This document shows positions 34,062 through 42,869 of a stretch of DNA of 64,000 nucleotides, one piece after another. The stretch spans positions 62,001-126,000 of the forward strand of contig NZ_QNQZ01000010.1 in NCBI RefSeq assembly GCF_003390935.1, read 5' to 3'. Made by a program: the position numbers and the translations under genes. The notes below the pieces were generated by a model, which was not told the DNA's origin, made no database searches, and saw only the letters and a program-made list of their open reading frames with translations. This DNA is from Lewinella sp. IMCC34191. GTDB taxonomy: Bacteria > Bacteroidota > Bacteroidia > Chitinophagales > Saprospiraceae. Positions within the stretch are counted from its first letter, which is position 1. Each line of letters opens with the position of its first letter.

Positions 34062-37000
34062 ATGCGCTACTACCTCCTACTGCTCTTTGTTTGCCTCCTA
34101 ACCCTCCCCACCACCGCCCAACGCGGCAAAAAAGCCACCCCCGAGGAAGAACCGGCTAAAGAGGAAACCCCCACCCACCTCCAATCCAGCACGTACAGTG
34201 CGCTCAAGTGGCGCAGCATAGGCCCCTCCGTAACCTCCGGACGCGTAGCCGACTTTGCCATAAACCCCGACAACCCCAGCGAGTACTACGTAGCCACCGC
34301 CTCCGGCGGCGTCTGGAAGACCGTAAACCGGGGTACCACCTACGAGCCCCTATTCGACAGACAGGGCTCGTACTCCATCGGCTGCGTATCGCTAGACCCG
34401 AATAATCACCAGACCGTCTGGGTAGGCAGCGGAGAGAACAACAACCAGCGCTCCGTAGGCTACGGCGACGGGGTCTACAAATCCACCGACGGCGGGAAGT
34501 CGTGGAAGAATATGGGCCTGAAGGAGTCAGAGCACATCGCTAATGTTCTCGTGGATCCCACCGATTCCGACATCGTCTGGGTAGCCGCCTACGGACCCGT
34601 CTGGAGCAACGGTGGCGACCGCGGCGTCTATAAATCCACCGACGGCGGGGAAACCTGGGAAACCAGCAAGCAAATCAGCGACTACACCGGCTGCAACGAC
34701 CTTCGCATGGACCCCCGCGACCCCAACGTGCTCTACGCCGCCTTCCACCAGCGGCAGCGCAAGGTGTTTACCTACCTGGGCGGCGGACCGGAATCCGGCC
34801 TCTACAAGACCACCGACGGCGGCGTCACCTGGACCCAGCTCAAGGGCGGCCTCCCCGGCGGCGACCTCGGCCGCATCGGCATCGATGTCTCTCCCGTTAA
34901 TCCCGACGTGGTATACGCCGTAGTCGAAGCCCCTGACGGCAAGGGCGGCATCTACCGCAGCGACAACGGCGGCGAAAGCTGGAGCAAGCAGAGTGGCACC
35001 TTCACCAGCGGCAACTACTACCAGGAGCTTACCTGTGACCCGGTTAATGTTGACCGCATCTTCATCACCGATACCTACTATAAAGTCAGCGACGACGGCG
35101 GCAAGACCGTCCGCAACCTCGGGGAACTGAACAAGCACATCGACAACCACGCGATCTGGATCGATCCCGCTGATACCGACCACCTCCTCGTGGGCTGCGA
35201 CGGCGGCGTCTACGAAACCTGGGACTTCGCCGGCACCTGGCACTTCAAAGAGAATCTACCCGTAACCCAGTTCTATAAGGTGGCGACGGATCAGTCCGGG
35301 CCCTTCTACCACGTCCACGGCGGTACGCAGGACAACCTCAGTCTCGGCGGCCCCAATAAGAACACCAGCGTCAACGGCATCGTGAACAGCGACTGGTACA
35401 TCACCAGCACCGGCGACGGCTTCGAATCCCAGGTCGACCCCACCGACCCGAACATCATCTACGCCCAGGCGCAGTACGGCAGCCTCAACCGCTTCGACCG
35501 GCGCAGCGGCGAACACCTCTACATTCAACCTACCGAGGGGGCTGACGACGAGGCCCTGCGCTGGAACTGGGACGCCCCCCTGACCATCAGTCACCATCAG
35601 CCGACGCGGCTGTACTTCGGCGCCAATAAAGTATTCCGCACCGACGACCGCGGCAACAGCTGGCGCCTCATCAGCCCGGACCTGACGCGCGGCATCGACC
35701 GCAACACCCTGCCGGTCATGGATCAGGTCTGGAGCGTAGACGCCATCGCCAAGAATAGTTCCACCTCCATCTTCGGGCAGACCACCACCATTGCCGAAAG
35801 CGCCCTGGACGAGAACCTGCTCTGGGTCGGCACCGACGACGGCCTGCTCCATAAAACCACCAACGGCGGCGAAAGCTGGGAGAAATTCGACAACCTCACC
35901 GGCATCCCCGACATGAGCTACGTCAACCAGGTCATCGCCGGGCTCCACGACCGCAACGTGGCCTACGTCGCTTACAACAACCACAAATACGGTGACTTTA
36001 AGCCCTATCTCCTGAAGACGAGCGACGGCGGAGCCACCTGGACCAACATCGCCGGCACCCTCCCCGAGCGCGGCAGCGTCTACACCATCGCCGAGGACCA
36101 CGAGGATCCCGACCTGCTCTTCTGCGGTACGGAATTCGGGGCCTACTTCAGCCCCGACGGCGGCGAAAACTGGGTAGAGCTCGGTAGCGGCCTCCCCACC
36201 ATCGCCGTGCGCGACATCGAGATCCAGCGGCAGGAGAACGACGTGGTGATCGCTACCTTCGGTCGGGGTTTCTACGTGCTGGACGACTACAGCCCCCTCC
36301 GCAACCTCGACGAGCAGACCTTCGAGCAGGACGCGGCCCTCATGGCCACCCGCGACCCCTGGCTGTATATCGAACGGGCACCCCTCGGGCTGCGCGACAA
36401 GGGCCACCTCGGCAGCAGCTACTTCCGCTCCGACAATCCGGAATATGGCGCCGCCTTCACCTACTACGTCAAGGAGGTACCGAAGACCATCAAGGAACAG
36501 CGCCAGGAACGCGAGCAGGAGATCATGGCCCGCAAGGAATCCGTCTACTATCCCAGCATCGACTCCTTCCGCCTCGAGCAGCGGCAGGAGGATCCCTTCC
36601 TCCTCTTCACCGTTCGCAACGCGGAGGGTGAAGTCGTTCGGCAAATAAAAAGGGCGGCGAGCGCAGGTTTAAGCCAGATCCATTGGGACCTGCGCTATCC
36701 CCCTGCGGACCCGGTCAATGGTCGCTACACCCCTGCACCGGATCAACTCTTCGGTAGTGCGTCCATGGGCCCGCTGGTCCCCCCGGGCAACTACACTGTA
36801 GCCATGAGCCAATTCTTCGACGGCGAACTCACCGAGCTGGCCGAGCCGGTCGAATTCCGCGTCAAGTACCTCGACCAGGCCACCCTCCCCACCGAGGACT
36901 GGGATGAGTACGACGCCTTCGTCCGCGACGTGATGGACCTTAGCAAGGCACTCAGCGCCGTCTCCGGTATTCGCAGTAACCTCGACGATCGACTGGATGC

Positions 37001-37370
37001 CCTGGAAACCGCCGCCCTGGAGACGACCGCCAGCCCCGAAGCCGCCCTTACCTCCCTCTACGACCTCCGCGAACGACTGGCCAACTTCACCACGGAACTC
37101 TACGGCGACCGTACACGTAGCTCCCTGAAAATGGAAACCGCCCCCTCGGTAGCCGGCCGCATCGGCAGCGTCGAGTACGGGATGTGGAATGTCACCAGCG
37201 ATCCCACCGAAACCTTCAAGGAAAGCTACCGGGTGGCCGCCGAGGCCTTTGCACCTCTCCTGGATGAGTTGAAGGCCATCGATACCGACGTACGCAAACT
37301 GGAACAGGAACTCGAAGCCGAGGGCGCCCCTTACACCCCCGGCCGCTGGCCCGACTGGTCCCGCGAGTAA
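34062..37370 (+). CDS. exported sortilin/BNR-type beta-propeller protein
   Basis: An 1102-residue protein with a signal peptide (MRYYLLLLFVCLLTLPTTAQ). From about residue 45 (WRSIGPSVTSGRVADFAI) to 760 it is a string of propeller blades with Asp-box signatures (YKSTDGGKSWKN, YKSTDGGETWE, YRSDNGGESWSK, HKTTNGGESWEKF). This layout matches VPS10/sortilin-like or exo-alpha-sialidase-like propellers often labelled 'glycosyl hydrolase', but no catalytic residues can be assigned. The C-terminal ~330 residues hold an Ig-like domain (about 845-950, ending IHWDLRYPPAD...EFRVKYLDQ) and a helical tail. Base 36653 onwards carries a copy of the dispersed 20-mer, read in frame, within a short patch of different codon use. 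A structured hairpin follows the stop. Confidence 0.88.
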   Translation: MRYYLLLLFVCLLTLPTTAQRGKKATPEEEPAKEETPTHLQSSTYSALKWRSIGPSVTSGRVADFAINPDNPSEYYVATASGGVWKTVNRGTTYEPLFDRQGSYSIGCVSLDPNNHQTVWVGSGENNNQRSVGYGDGVYKSTDGGKSWKNMGLKESEHIANVLVDPTDSDIVWVAAYGPVWSNGGDRGVYKSTDGGETWETSKQISDYTGCNDLRMDPRDPNVLYAAFHQRQRKVFTYLGGGPESGLYKTTDGGVTWTQLKGGLPGGDLGRIGIDVSPVNPDVVYAVVEAPDGKGGIYRSDNGGESWSKQSGTFTSGNYYQELTCDPVNVDRIFITDTYYKVSDDGGKTVRNLGELNKHIDNHAIWIDPADTDHLLVGCDGGVYETWDFAGTWHFKENLPVTQFYKVATDQSGPFYHVHGGTQDNLSLGGPNKNTSVNGIVNSDWYITSTGDGFESQVDPTDPNIIYAQAQYGSLNRFDRRSGEHLYIQPTEGADDEALRWNWDAPLTISHHQPTRLYFGANKVFRTDDRGNSWRLISPDLTRGIDRNTLPVMDQVWSVDAIAKNSSTSIFGQTTTIAESALDENLLWVGTDDGLLHKTTNGGESWEKFDNLTGIPDMSYVNQVIAGLHDRNVAYVAYNNHKYGDFKPYLLKTSDGGATWTNIAGTLPERGSVYTIAEDHEDPDLLFCGTEFGAYFSPDGGENWVELGSGLPTIAVRDIEIQRQENDVVIATFGRGFYVLDDYSPLRNLDEQTFEQDAALMATRDPWLYIERAPLGLRDKGHLGSSYFRSDNPEYGAAFTYYVKEVPKTIKEQRQEREQEIMARKESVYYPSIDSFRLEQRQEDPFLLFTVRNAEGEVVRQIKRAASAGLSQIHWDLRYPPADPVNGRYTPAPDQLFGSASMGPLVPPGNYTVAMSQFFDGELTELAEPVEFRVKYLDQATLPTEDWDEYDAFVRDVMDLSKALSAVSGIRSNLDDRLDALETAALETTASPEAALTSLYDLRERLANFTTELYGDRTRSSLKMETAPSVAGRIGSVEYGMWNVTSDPTETFKESYRVAAEAFAPLLDELKAIDTDVRKLEQELEAEGAPYTPGRWPDWSRE
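36653..36670 (+). repeat. dispersed 20-mer, copy 5, inside the BNR-propeller gene
   Basis: Reads GGCGGCGAGCGCAGGTTT, lacking one G of the consensus. In frame it codes for AASAGL within a segment of AT-richer codons (ATA, AAA, TTA). Confidence 0.65.
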
Positions 37371-37377
37371 GCTCCAG

Positions 37378-37406
37378 CCGTCCGCCGAGCGTAGCTCGTC
37401 TGCCGG
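37378..37406 (+). ncRNA. 3'-end hairpin with TCCGC/TCTGC internal loop, copy 3
   Basis: Seven bases after the BNR-propeller stop: outer stem CCG/CGG, internal loop TCCGC opposite TCTGC, inner stem CGAGC/GCTCG, loop GTA. Confidence 0.6.
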
Positions 37407-37432
37407 CGGGTCGACCGTAGTTTAACCCACCT

Positions 37433-38312
37433 ATGAAAACCGCGCTGCACCGTTTCATTCGCCTTCTTCTTCTCGTCAGTCTGGTACTATTTCTGGGTGT
37501 TCGCAGCCTGCTTCCCAAGTTGATTTACAAGCCGTACAGCCGGCCCTGCCCCCGAGTGGAAGCCGAGGCGATCACTACCCGCACCTTCACCCCCCGCTCC
37601 CGGCATCTTACTGCCCGCCAACGTGATCACGCCCGACAGCCTGCGGGGTACCGTGCTCCTGATCCACGGTAAGAGCGGTTGTAAGGAGCGCTATTACGAC
37701 CTACAGCAGCAGTTTGCCGCCATCGGCGTTCGCACCTTGGCCATCGATATGAGAGCCCACGGCCGCAGTGAGGGCGGTTACGCCACCTACGGCTACTACG
37801 AAAAGAACGACGTAGCCGCGATCGTCGACCAACTACGGGGAGAACCGGGCGGCGACCTTCCCATCGGGATCCTGGGTAAATCCATGGGCGGTGCCATCGC
37901 CCTCCAGGCACTAGCCGCCACCGACCAACTCGACTTCGGGGTCATCGACGAAACCTTCGCGGACTTTCCCGACGTCACCAAAGACTACGCCCACCGGTAC
38001 TTTCGCGGCTGGCTCCCGCAGCGGATCACCGACTACACCCTTAACCGGGCCGCTGAAATCGCGGACTTCAACCCAACGGACGTTAGCCCCGAAATGGCCG
38101 CGGAACGTATTACCGTTCCGATACTAATGTCCCGCGGAGAGAAAGACACCAACATCCCCGTCTCACACGCCTACCGCAACTTCGAGCATCTGGGCTCGAC
38201 GGACAAAACCTTACGCATCATTCCAAGCGGCACCCACGGCAACTATCCCGCTCCCGAAGGAGCGGCCTACCAAGCGGAAGTGCTCGATTTCGTTAAACGG
38301 CATTTGCAGTAA
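37433..38312 (+). pseudogene. alpha/beta hydrolase gene with a +1 frameshift in a C6 tract
   Basis: Two reading frames together encode one membrane-anchored alpha/beta hydrolase. The first (from ATG 37433) gives an N-terminal helix (IRLLLLVSLVLFLGV) and continues to TRTFTP. The second (to 38312) gives LLPANVITPDSLRGTVLLIHGKSG, the nucleophile elbow GKSMGG and the late GEKDTNIP/GTHGNY blocks with the Asp and His of the triad. The frames join cleanly if one C is removed from the C6 run at 37590-37595, giving TFTPAPGILLPAN. It is either a real frameshift (possibly slipped-strand variable) or a base-call error. A GTG start at 37623 could produce the soluble part alone. Confidence 0.8.
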
Positions 38313-38413
38313 GTGTCCCCTTCCCGCCCCGATCATTTCTCTTAAAATTTCGGGCATGGGGTGTCGGGGTGGTCACTATCTCGTTCCAGTCGAGCAACTT
38401 TCACATACAATTT

Positions 38414-39616
38414 ATGCAAATTCGTTTTTCCCGGTTCTTCCCCTTACTCCTGATTTTCGGCTTACCGGTGGCCGGCTTTGCCCAAAAAACGTACGAGCCG
38501 GGTTACCTGATTGACGGAAGCGGCAAACGGGAGGCGGTGGAGATCCTAAATAAAGATTGGCGGCATAATCCTGCGGAAATCCTGGTTCGACGGACTGCGG
38601 ACCAGGAGCCCATTACCGTCCCGACGCAGGCGCTTCGCGAGTTTGGCATCGACGGAAAAGCCCGGTATATCAACCGGCACGTAGCCATCGAGAAATCTTC
38701 CGTGAGCCGTAGTACCCGCAGTACTACCCGCCCCGTTCAGGAAGTCGAGCGTGTGCTGCTCAGAGTGGAAGTGGAAGGCAACGCATCGCTCTATAGCTAC
38801 CTCGCACCGCGGGTGAACAAATACTTCATCTCACTCGACGATAGCCAGTTCACCCAGTTGGTGTATACCGTCCACCGGGCGTCAGACGGCAACCTCACGG
38901 AAACCCGCACCTTCGTCCGGCAACTCGATCGGATGCTGGCCTGCGGGAACGCATTTTCCGTTCCTAGCGATTTGAAATATCAGCTCGACGACCTACGGGA
39001 CATCGTCTCCGCCTACAATACCTGCGCCTACGCCGGCCCCCATACGATCTACGAAAATGAGCCCGCCAGAGAAAATTCCTTTCTCGTTACCCTGCAACCG
39101 GGCATATACCACACCGACTTCAAGCTTACCGACCGCGAGAACCACGAGCGCATCGTGGATTCTAAAAACCGCTCGGTCCTCCGGCTCGGCGTGGAAACCG
39201 AATACATGTTCTCGTACGGCGGCCATACCCTTTCCGCGATCTTTCGACCGAGCTATTACCGCTTCTCCGGTCACGCTACCCCTACCGAATCTCCGGAATC
39301 CGAATACATAATGGAATATGCCGCCCTGGATCTTCCGGTAGCCCTACGCTACCACCATCCGCTGCAGGAGGACATCAACGTCTTCGCCACCGGCGGTATC
39401 GGCCTGCTCGCGCCCTTCGGCAAGCTGCACGAGAACGGCCAGGAACTATCGAAAATGAAGGGCACGTTATCGGCCTGCGCCGAAGTAGGCGTGCGCTACC
39501 GGGGTCTGTACAATCTGGCCATCGGCTACGAAGCCCACGGGAATACGCTGCCCGGCGAAAGCCTAAGTGCCCGAACGTCGGGGCTGCGGATTACCACCGG
39601 CTATACGCTGCCCTAG
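38414..39616 (+). CDS. exported envelope protein with beta-barrel-like C-terminus, paralogue A
   Basis: 400 residues from the ATG at 38414 (signal peptide ending VAGFAQ); the frame is open 15 codons further upstream. The N-terminal half (YEPGYLIDGSGKREAVEILNKDWRHNP; FGIDGKARYINRHVAIEKSS; SLYSYLAPRVNKYFI) matches a Bacteroidota family sometimes misnamed 'tRNA modification GTPase'. The C-terminal half (from about 220) has the alternating pattern of an outer-membrane barrel (LRLGVETEYMFSYGGH; LDLPVALRYHHP; GVRYRGLYNLAIGYE). It is clearly paralogous to the gene at 42870-44072. It probably sits in the outer membrane; its function is unknown. Confidence 0.78.
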   Translation: MQIRFSRFFPLLLIFGLPVAGFAQKTYEPGYLIDGSGKREAVEILNKDWRHNPAEILVRRTADQEPITVPTQALREFGIDGKARYINRHVAIEKSSVSRSTRSTTRPVQEVERVLLRVEVEGNASLYSYLAPRVNKYFISLDDSQFTQLVYTVHRASDGNLTETRTFVRQLDRMLACGNAFSVPSDLKYQLDDLRDIVSAYNTCAYAGPHTIYENEPARENSFLVTLQPGIYHTDFKLTDRENHERIVDSKNRSVLRLGVETEYMFSYGGHTLSAIFRPSYYRFSGHATPTESPESEYIMEYAALDLPVALRYHHPLQEDINVFATGGIGLLAPFGKLHENGQELSKMKGTLSACAEVGVRYRGLYNLAIGYEAHGNTLPGESLSARTSGLRITTGYTLP

Positions 39617-39667
39617 TGCGTAGACGATGCCATCGAGCATGCGAGGGCATATTCATATCTTGAAGGG

Positions 39668-41077
39668 ATGCACGTAAAAATGATCCTGCCGGCACTCGCC
39701 GAAGCGGAAAGCCCCTTCTGGCGGCCCATCAAATATTCGCTTTTCCCGCCGCTCGGATTGGCTACGCTGGCGGCCTACCTGCCGGATGACTGGGAGGTAG
39801 ACTTGCAGGACCAGCACGTAGAAACGCTTAGCCTCGATGATCGACCGGATCTTGTCATCATTCAGGTTTATATCACCAACGCTTACCGGGCTTACCGGAT
39901 AGCGGACCACTACCGCGCTCTCGGCTGCTATGTCTGCCTGGGCGGACTGCACGTTACCTCACTGCCGGAAGAAGCCGCTCCCCACGCCGATTCTATCTTC
40001 TTGGGGCCGGGAGAAGAGACCTTCCCCCAGTTTCTGACCGATTGGCAGCGGGGGGAAGCTAAGCCGGTTTACTTTTCCCCGAAGCGCACGCTGGCGCAGG
40101 TGCCGCCCATCCGTCGTGACCTGATCAAGCGCCGTCGCTATCTGGTTCCCAATTCCATTGTCGTAACGCGGGGCTGCCCGCACCACTGTGATTTTTGCTA
40201 TAAGGATGCCTTCTTTACGGGAGGCAAATCCTTTTACGTACAGGCCGTAGACGATGCGCTGGCCGAAATCGAGCGGCTGCCGGGACGTCACCTATACTTT
40301 TTGGACGATCACCTGCTCGGCAACGCTAAATTCGCTACCGCCCTCTTCGATGGTATGCGGGGTATGAACCGGGTTTTCCAGGCGGCCGCCACCATCGATA
40401 GTATCCTCCGGGGGAATCTCATCGAAAAAGCCGCGGCGGCGGGTCTGCGGAGCCTATTCGTGGGCTACGAAACCTTTTCTCCGGAAAACCTCCGACAAAG
40501 CAACAAAAAGCAAAACCTCAAGAAAGATTACGAGGCAGCCACCCGGCGGCTCCATGACCTAGGTGTGCTGATTAACGGAAGTTTCGTATTCGGCCTGGAC
40601 GATGATGAAACCGACGTGTTTCGCCGAACCGTTGACTGGGGCGTCACGAACGGCCTGACCACCGCTACCTATCACATTCTGACGCCCTATCCCGGCACCA
40701 AACTGTTCGGAGATATGGAATCGGCCGGTCGGATCACCACCCGCAATTGGGACCTATACGATACCCGCCACGTCGTTTACCGAACCGCCAAACTCTCGCC
40801 CGAAGCGCTAAAAGAGGGTAATGACTGGGCCTACCGGAATTTTTACAGCTGGCCTAATGTATTTGCCGCCAGCAATGTCCACCCCACCGTGAAGCACAAA
40901 ATGAAGCACCTGCTCTACTCCGGGGGTTGGAAAAAATTCGAGCCCCTTTGGAATTTCCTCATCAAAACCGGCAATCTCAATAATATGCTGCCGCTGCTAG
41001 AAGGTATCCTGAGTAAGGTCAGACAGCCGTCTTCTACCGCGCCGGAGGGGCAACCAGTGGGCACTCTCACCGTTTGA
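39668..41077 (+). CDS. B12-binding-domain radical SAM protein
   Basis: A 469-residue protein. The N-terminal ~130 residues are a Rossmann-like cobalamin-binding domain (PPLGLATLAAYLPD; CLGGLHVTSLPEEA; GPGEETFPQFL) without the DxHxxG box, which is common. The radical SAM core has C170-x3-C174-x2-C177 (RGCPHHCDFCYKD) for the 4Fe-4S cluster, then GYETFSPENLRQSNK and ILTPYPGTKLF. Class B radical SAM enzymes methylate or rearrange unactivated carbon or phosphorus centres; hopanoid and lipid methylases are examples. The substrate is not evident. It follows paralogue A after 51 bases in the same direction and may be co-transcribed. Confidence 0.9.
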   Translation: MHVKMILPALAEAESPFWRPIKYSLFPPLGLATLAAYLPDDWEVDLQDQHVETLSLDDRPDLVIIQVYITNAYRAYRIADHYRALGCYVCLGGLHVTSLPEEAAPHADSIFLGPGEETFPQFLTDWQRGEAKPVYFSPKRTLAQVPPIRRDLIKRRRYLVPNSIVVTRGCPHHCDFCYKDAFFTGGKSFYVQAVDDALAEIERLPGRHLYFLDDHLLGNAKFATALFDGMRGMNRVFQAAATIDSILRGNLIEKAAAAGLRSLFVGYETFSPENLRQSNKKQNLKKDYEAATRRLHDLGVLINGSFVFGLDDDETDVFRRTVDWGVTNGLTTATYHILTPYPGTKLFGDMESAGRITTRNWDLYDTRHVVYRTAKLSPEALKEGNDWAYRNFYSWPNVFAASNVHPTVKHKMKHLLYSGGWKKFEPLWNFLIKTGNLNNMLPLLEGILSKVRQPSSTAPEGQPVGTLTV

Positions 41078-41117
41078 GTACCGCATGCACCTACCCTGGC
41101 CGAATCAAATGACCTGC

Positions 41118-41873
41118 CTACCGCACCAGGTTCACCCGTCGCATCAGCTCCTCCCGCTCCCCGCGGCTCACGGGTATGGAATCCTGACCGATGACCAGGT
41201 GACCGTCGGCTACCGCATCGATTTGCCGCAGGTTAACGAGATAGGATCGGTGCACGCGCAGGAAGTCTTCGGAAATTAGTTGTTCGGCCAGCCGCGCCAG
41301 CGATATACTGAGGGTGTATTCCGTTACGGCCGTTTTAATCAGGCAGTAGGCGCGCTCGGCCTTTACGTAGCAAATATCCTTCAAAAACACTTTAACCATC
41401 TGGTCTTTATGTCGCACGAAAATGCGGTCGCGTAGCACCTGCGGTTCTTCCGCCACAGTAGGTACACGCGTACCCGACGCAGCAGTTGCGGATCCCGCGT
41501 GCAGCTGTACCGCCAGGGCGATGGCCCGGTGCAGTTTGGTTTCGTGGAAGGGCTTTTCCAGGAAGGCGTGTGGCGAAGTCCGGCGTGCTCGCTCAAAGGT
41601 GGTGGCATCCGTATTGGCCGTGAGGTATATGGTCGGGATACGAATGCCTTCGGCTTCCAGGATGGCGGCCGTCTCTATGCCGTCAAGCTCCCCCTTCAGC
41701 TGAACGTCCAGGAGCAGAATATCGGGCGGGTTCCTTCGGCAGTGATAAAGGGCCTGCTCGCCACGGGGTAGGATACCCGCTATGCCGTACCCAAGTTTTT
41801 CCAGGTACATGCTGATATTGGCGGCGATGATCATCTGATCTTCCACTATCAGGACGGATACGGGTGGAGACAC
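41118..41873 (-). CDS. LytTR-family response regulator
   Basis: A 251-residue protein. The receiver domain (1-120) has the acidic pair in VLIVEDQ, phospho-acceptor Asp in DILLLDVQL, Thr/Ser in IYLTAN and Lys in FLEKPF, so it should be phosphorylated by a histidine kinase. A short linker is followed by a LytTR DNA-binding domain (IFVRHKDQMVKVFLKDICYVKAE; FLRVHRSYLVNLRQID). No cognate kinase is adjacent. It converges with the radical SAM gene. A copy of the dispersed 20-mer lies 38 bases upstream of its start. Confidence 0.93.
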   Translation of the reverse strand: MSPPVSVLIVEDQMIIAANISMYLEKLGYGIAGILPRGEQALYHCRRNPPDILLLDVQLKGELDGIETAAILEAEGIRIPTIYLTANTDATTFERARRTSPHAFLEKPFHETKLHRAIALAVQLHAGSATAASGTRVPTVAEEPQVLRDRIFVRHKDQMVKVFLKDICYVKAERAYCLIKTAVTEYTLSISLARLAEQLISEDFLRVHRSYLVNLRQIDAVADGHLVIGQDSIPVSRGEREELMRRVNLVR

Positions 41874-41910
41874 GATCGAGGGTTTGTTCCTTTAAAGTAC
41901 AACCGACGGT

Positions 41911-41932
41911 CTTTTTACCTGCGCTCCGCCGC
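41911..41932 (-). repeat. dispersed 20-mer, copy 6
   Basis: The minus strand reads GCGGCGGAGCGCAGGTAAAA followed by AG, a consensus copy. It lies upstream of the LytTR regulator in the same orientation. Confidence 0.85.
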
Positions 41933-42023
41933 AAAATTATTGGAACGGGGATGGTCCGAAGTAGGGATACCTACCGGTCATCGCGCAATTGAGTTGCCGC
42001 CCTTCTTGGGTGCACCAACGCGT

Positions 42024-42467
42024 TCACTGCAAATGAAATTTTATTGGGGTATAGCACCTCACGGCCGCGGCCTTTCCGTCTTGTATGGCCGGTTGCCAGC
42101 GCGGCATATCTTCAAAAACGGCCAGGGCGGCCTCGTCACAACCAAACCCCAGGCGCTTGTGGACGGCAAGATCGGTCATTCGGCCGTCAGTCTGGACGGT
42201 ATAGCTGATGACTACTTCGCCCTCCACTGCATAATCCAGCGCCAAATCGGGGTAGCGCAGTCGCCCAGCGATGTAGGCTTCCAGGGACAGTTCCGTCCCC
42301 TTTAGCCTGGGGGCCGCATGAACTGCTGCGTCGATCGCCGTGCGCGCCGGCTGGTTGTCGGCAGTGGTTTCAGAGGCGGGAAAGTAGGCTGTTACCACCT
42401 GGGCGGTGAGGTCGGCGGTAACCAAAAGCCACAGGGCGAGGGCCAGGAAGGTGAAGAGTATTTTCAT
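42024..42467 (-). CDS. exported TonB C-terminal-domain-like protein
   Basis: A 147-residue protein with a signal peptide or N-terminal anchor (MKILFTFLALALWLLVTADLTAQ). The C-terminal ~85 residues match the TonB/energy-transducer C-terminal fold (YPDLALDYAVEGEVVISYTV; GRMTDLAVHKRLGFGCDEAALAVF; MPRWQPAIQDGKAAAV). It lacks a proline-rich spacer, so it probably does not span the periplasm as classical TonB does. Such short proteins are common in Bacteroidota, and their role is unclear. It is monocistronic. Confidence 0.85.
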   Translation of the reverse strand: MKILFTFLALALWLLVTADLTAQVVTAYFPASETTADNQPARTAIDAAVHAAPRLKGTELSLEAYIAGRLRYPDLALDYAVEGEVVISYTVQTDGRMTDLAVHKRLGFGCDEAALAVFEDMPRWQPAIQDGKAAAVRCYTPIKFHLQ

Positions 42468-42869
42468 TGCGCAGGGATTGAGTAGTGAACTACCCCGAAC
42501 TACGTATCTCCCTAGTCGTGAAGCCAGCGATACTTTCCGAACCGTCGTATTCCCTTTCCGAATGGATGAGAAGTGGCCGTTAGCGGTCGTTCCTCGCCCT
42601 TTTCCCTTCCCATCGCCAAAGTGTGCTCAGTATACACCTGCCAGTAATCCCCGCCAGAGCGGAGCGGTGGAGAAGCCGGTGTAGGTCGAGCTATGGGAGC
42701 ATGCGAGGGCGATACCCCCCCAAAACACTAGCTACTGACCGACTTCAAATCACAAAATAAAAATATGTGATGCAGCGCTACGGACACAATTCCCGCGGAT
42801 TAACTTCGTAGAGGCAGACCCGTAGATCCCAAACAAGATCGTTTGGGCCAACCGTCGCCATCTACCCTG
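42468..42869. other. intergenic region upstream of paralogue B
   Basis: No gene supported. It contains a short inverted repeat ATCACA/TGTGAT around an A-rich centre (about 42749-42772) and a GAGCATGCGAGGGC 14-mer (about 42697) that also occurs just after paralogue A (about 39637). Confidence 0.5.

Noticed and set aside
35256-36644. 462-codon open frame antisense to the BNR-propeller gene
   Set aside because: Its composition is the mirror of the GC-rich codon pattern on the other strand; it has no start context, export signal or domain.
42749-42772. ATCACA/TGTGAT inverted repeat considered as a CRP-type operator
   Set aside because: The half-sites are in the reverse order to TGTGA-N6-TCACA and the spacing does not fit.
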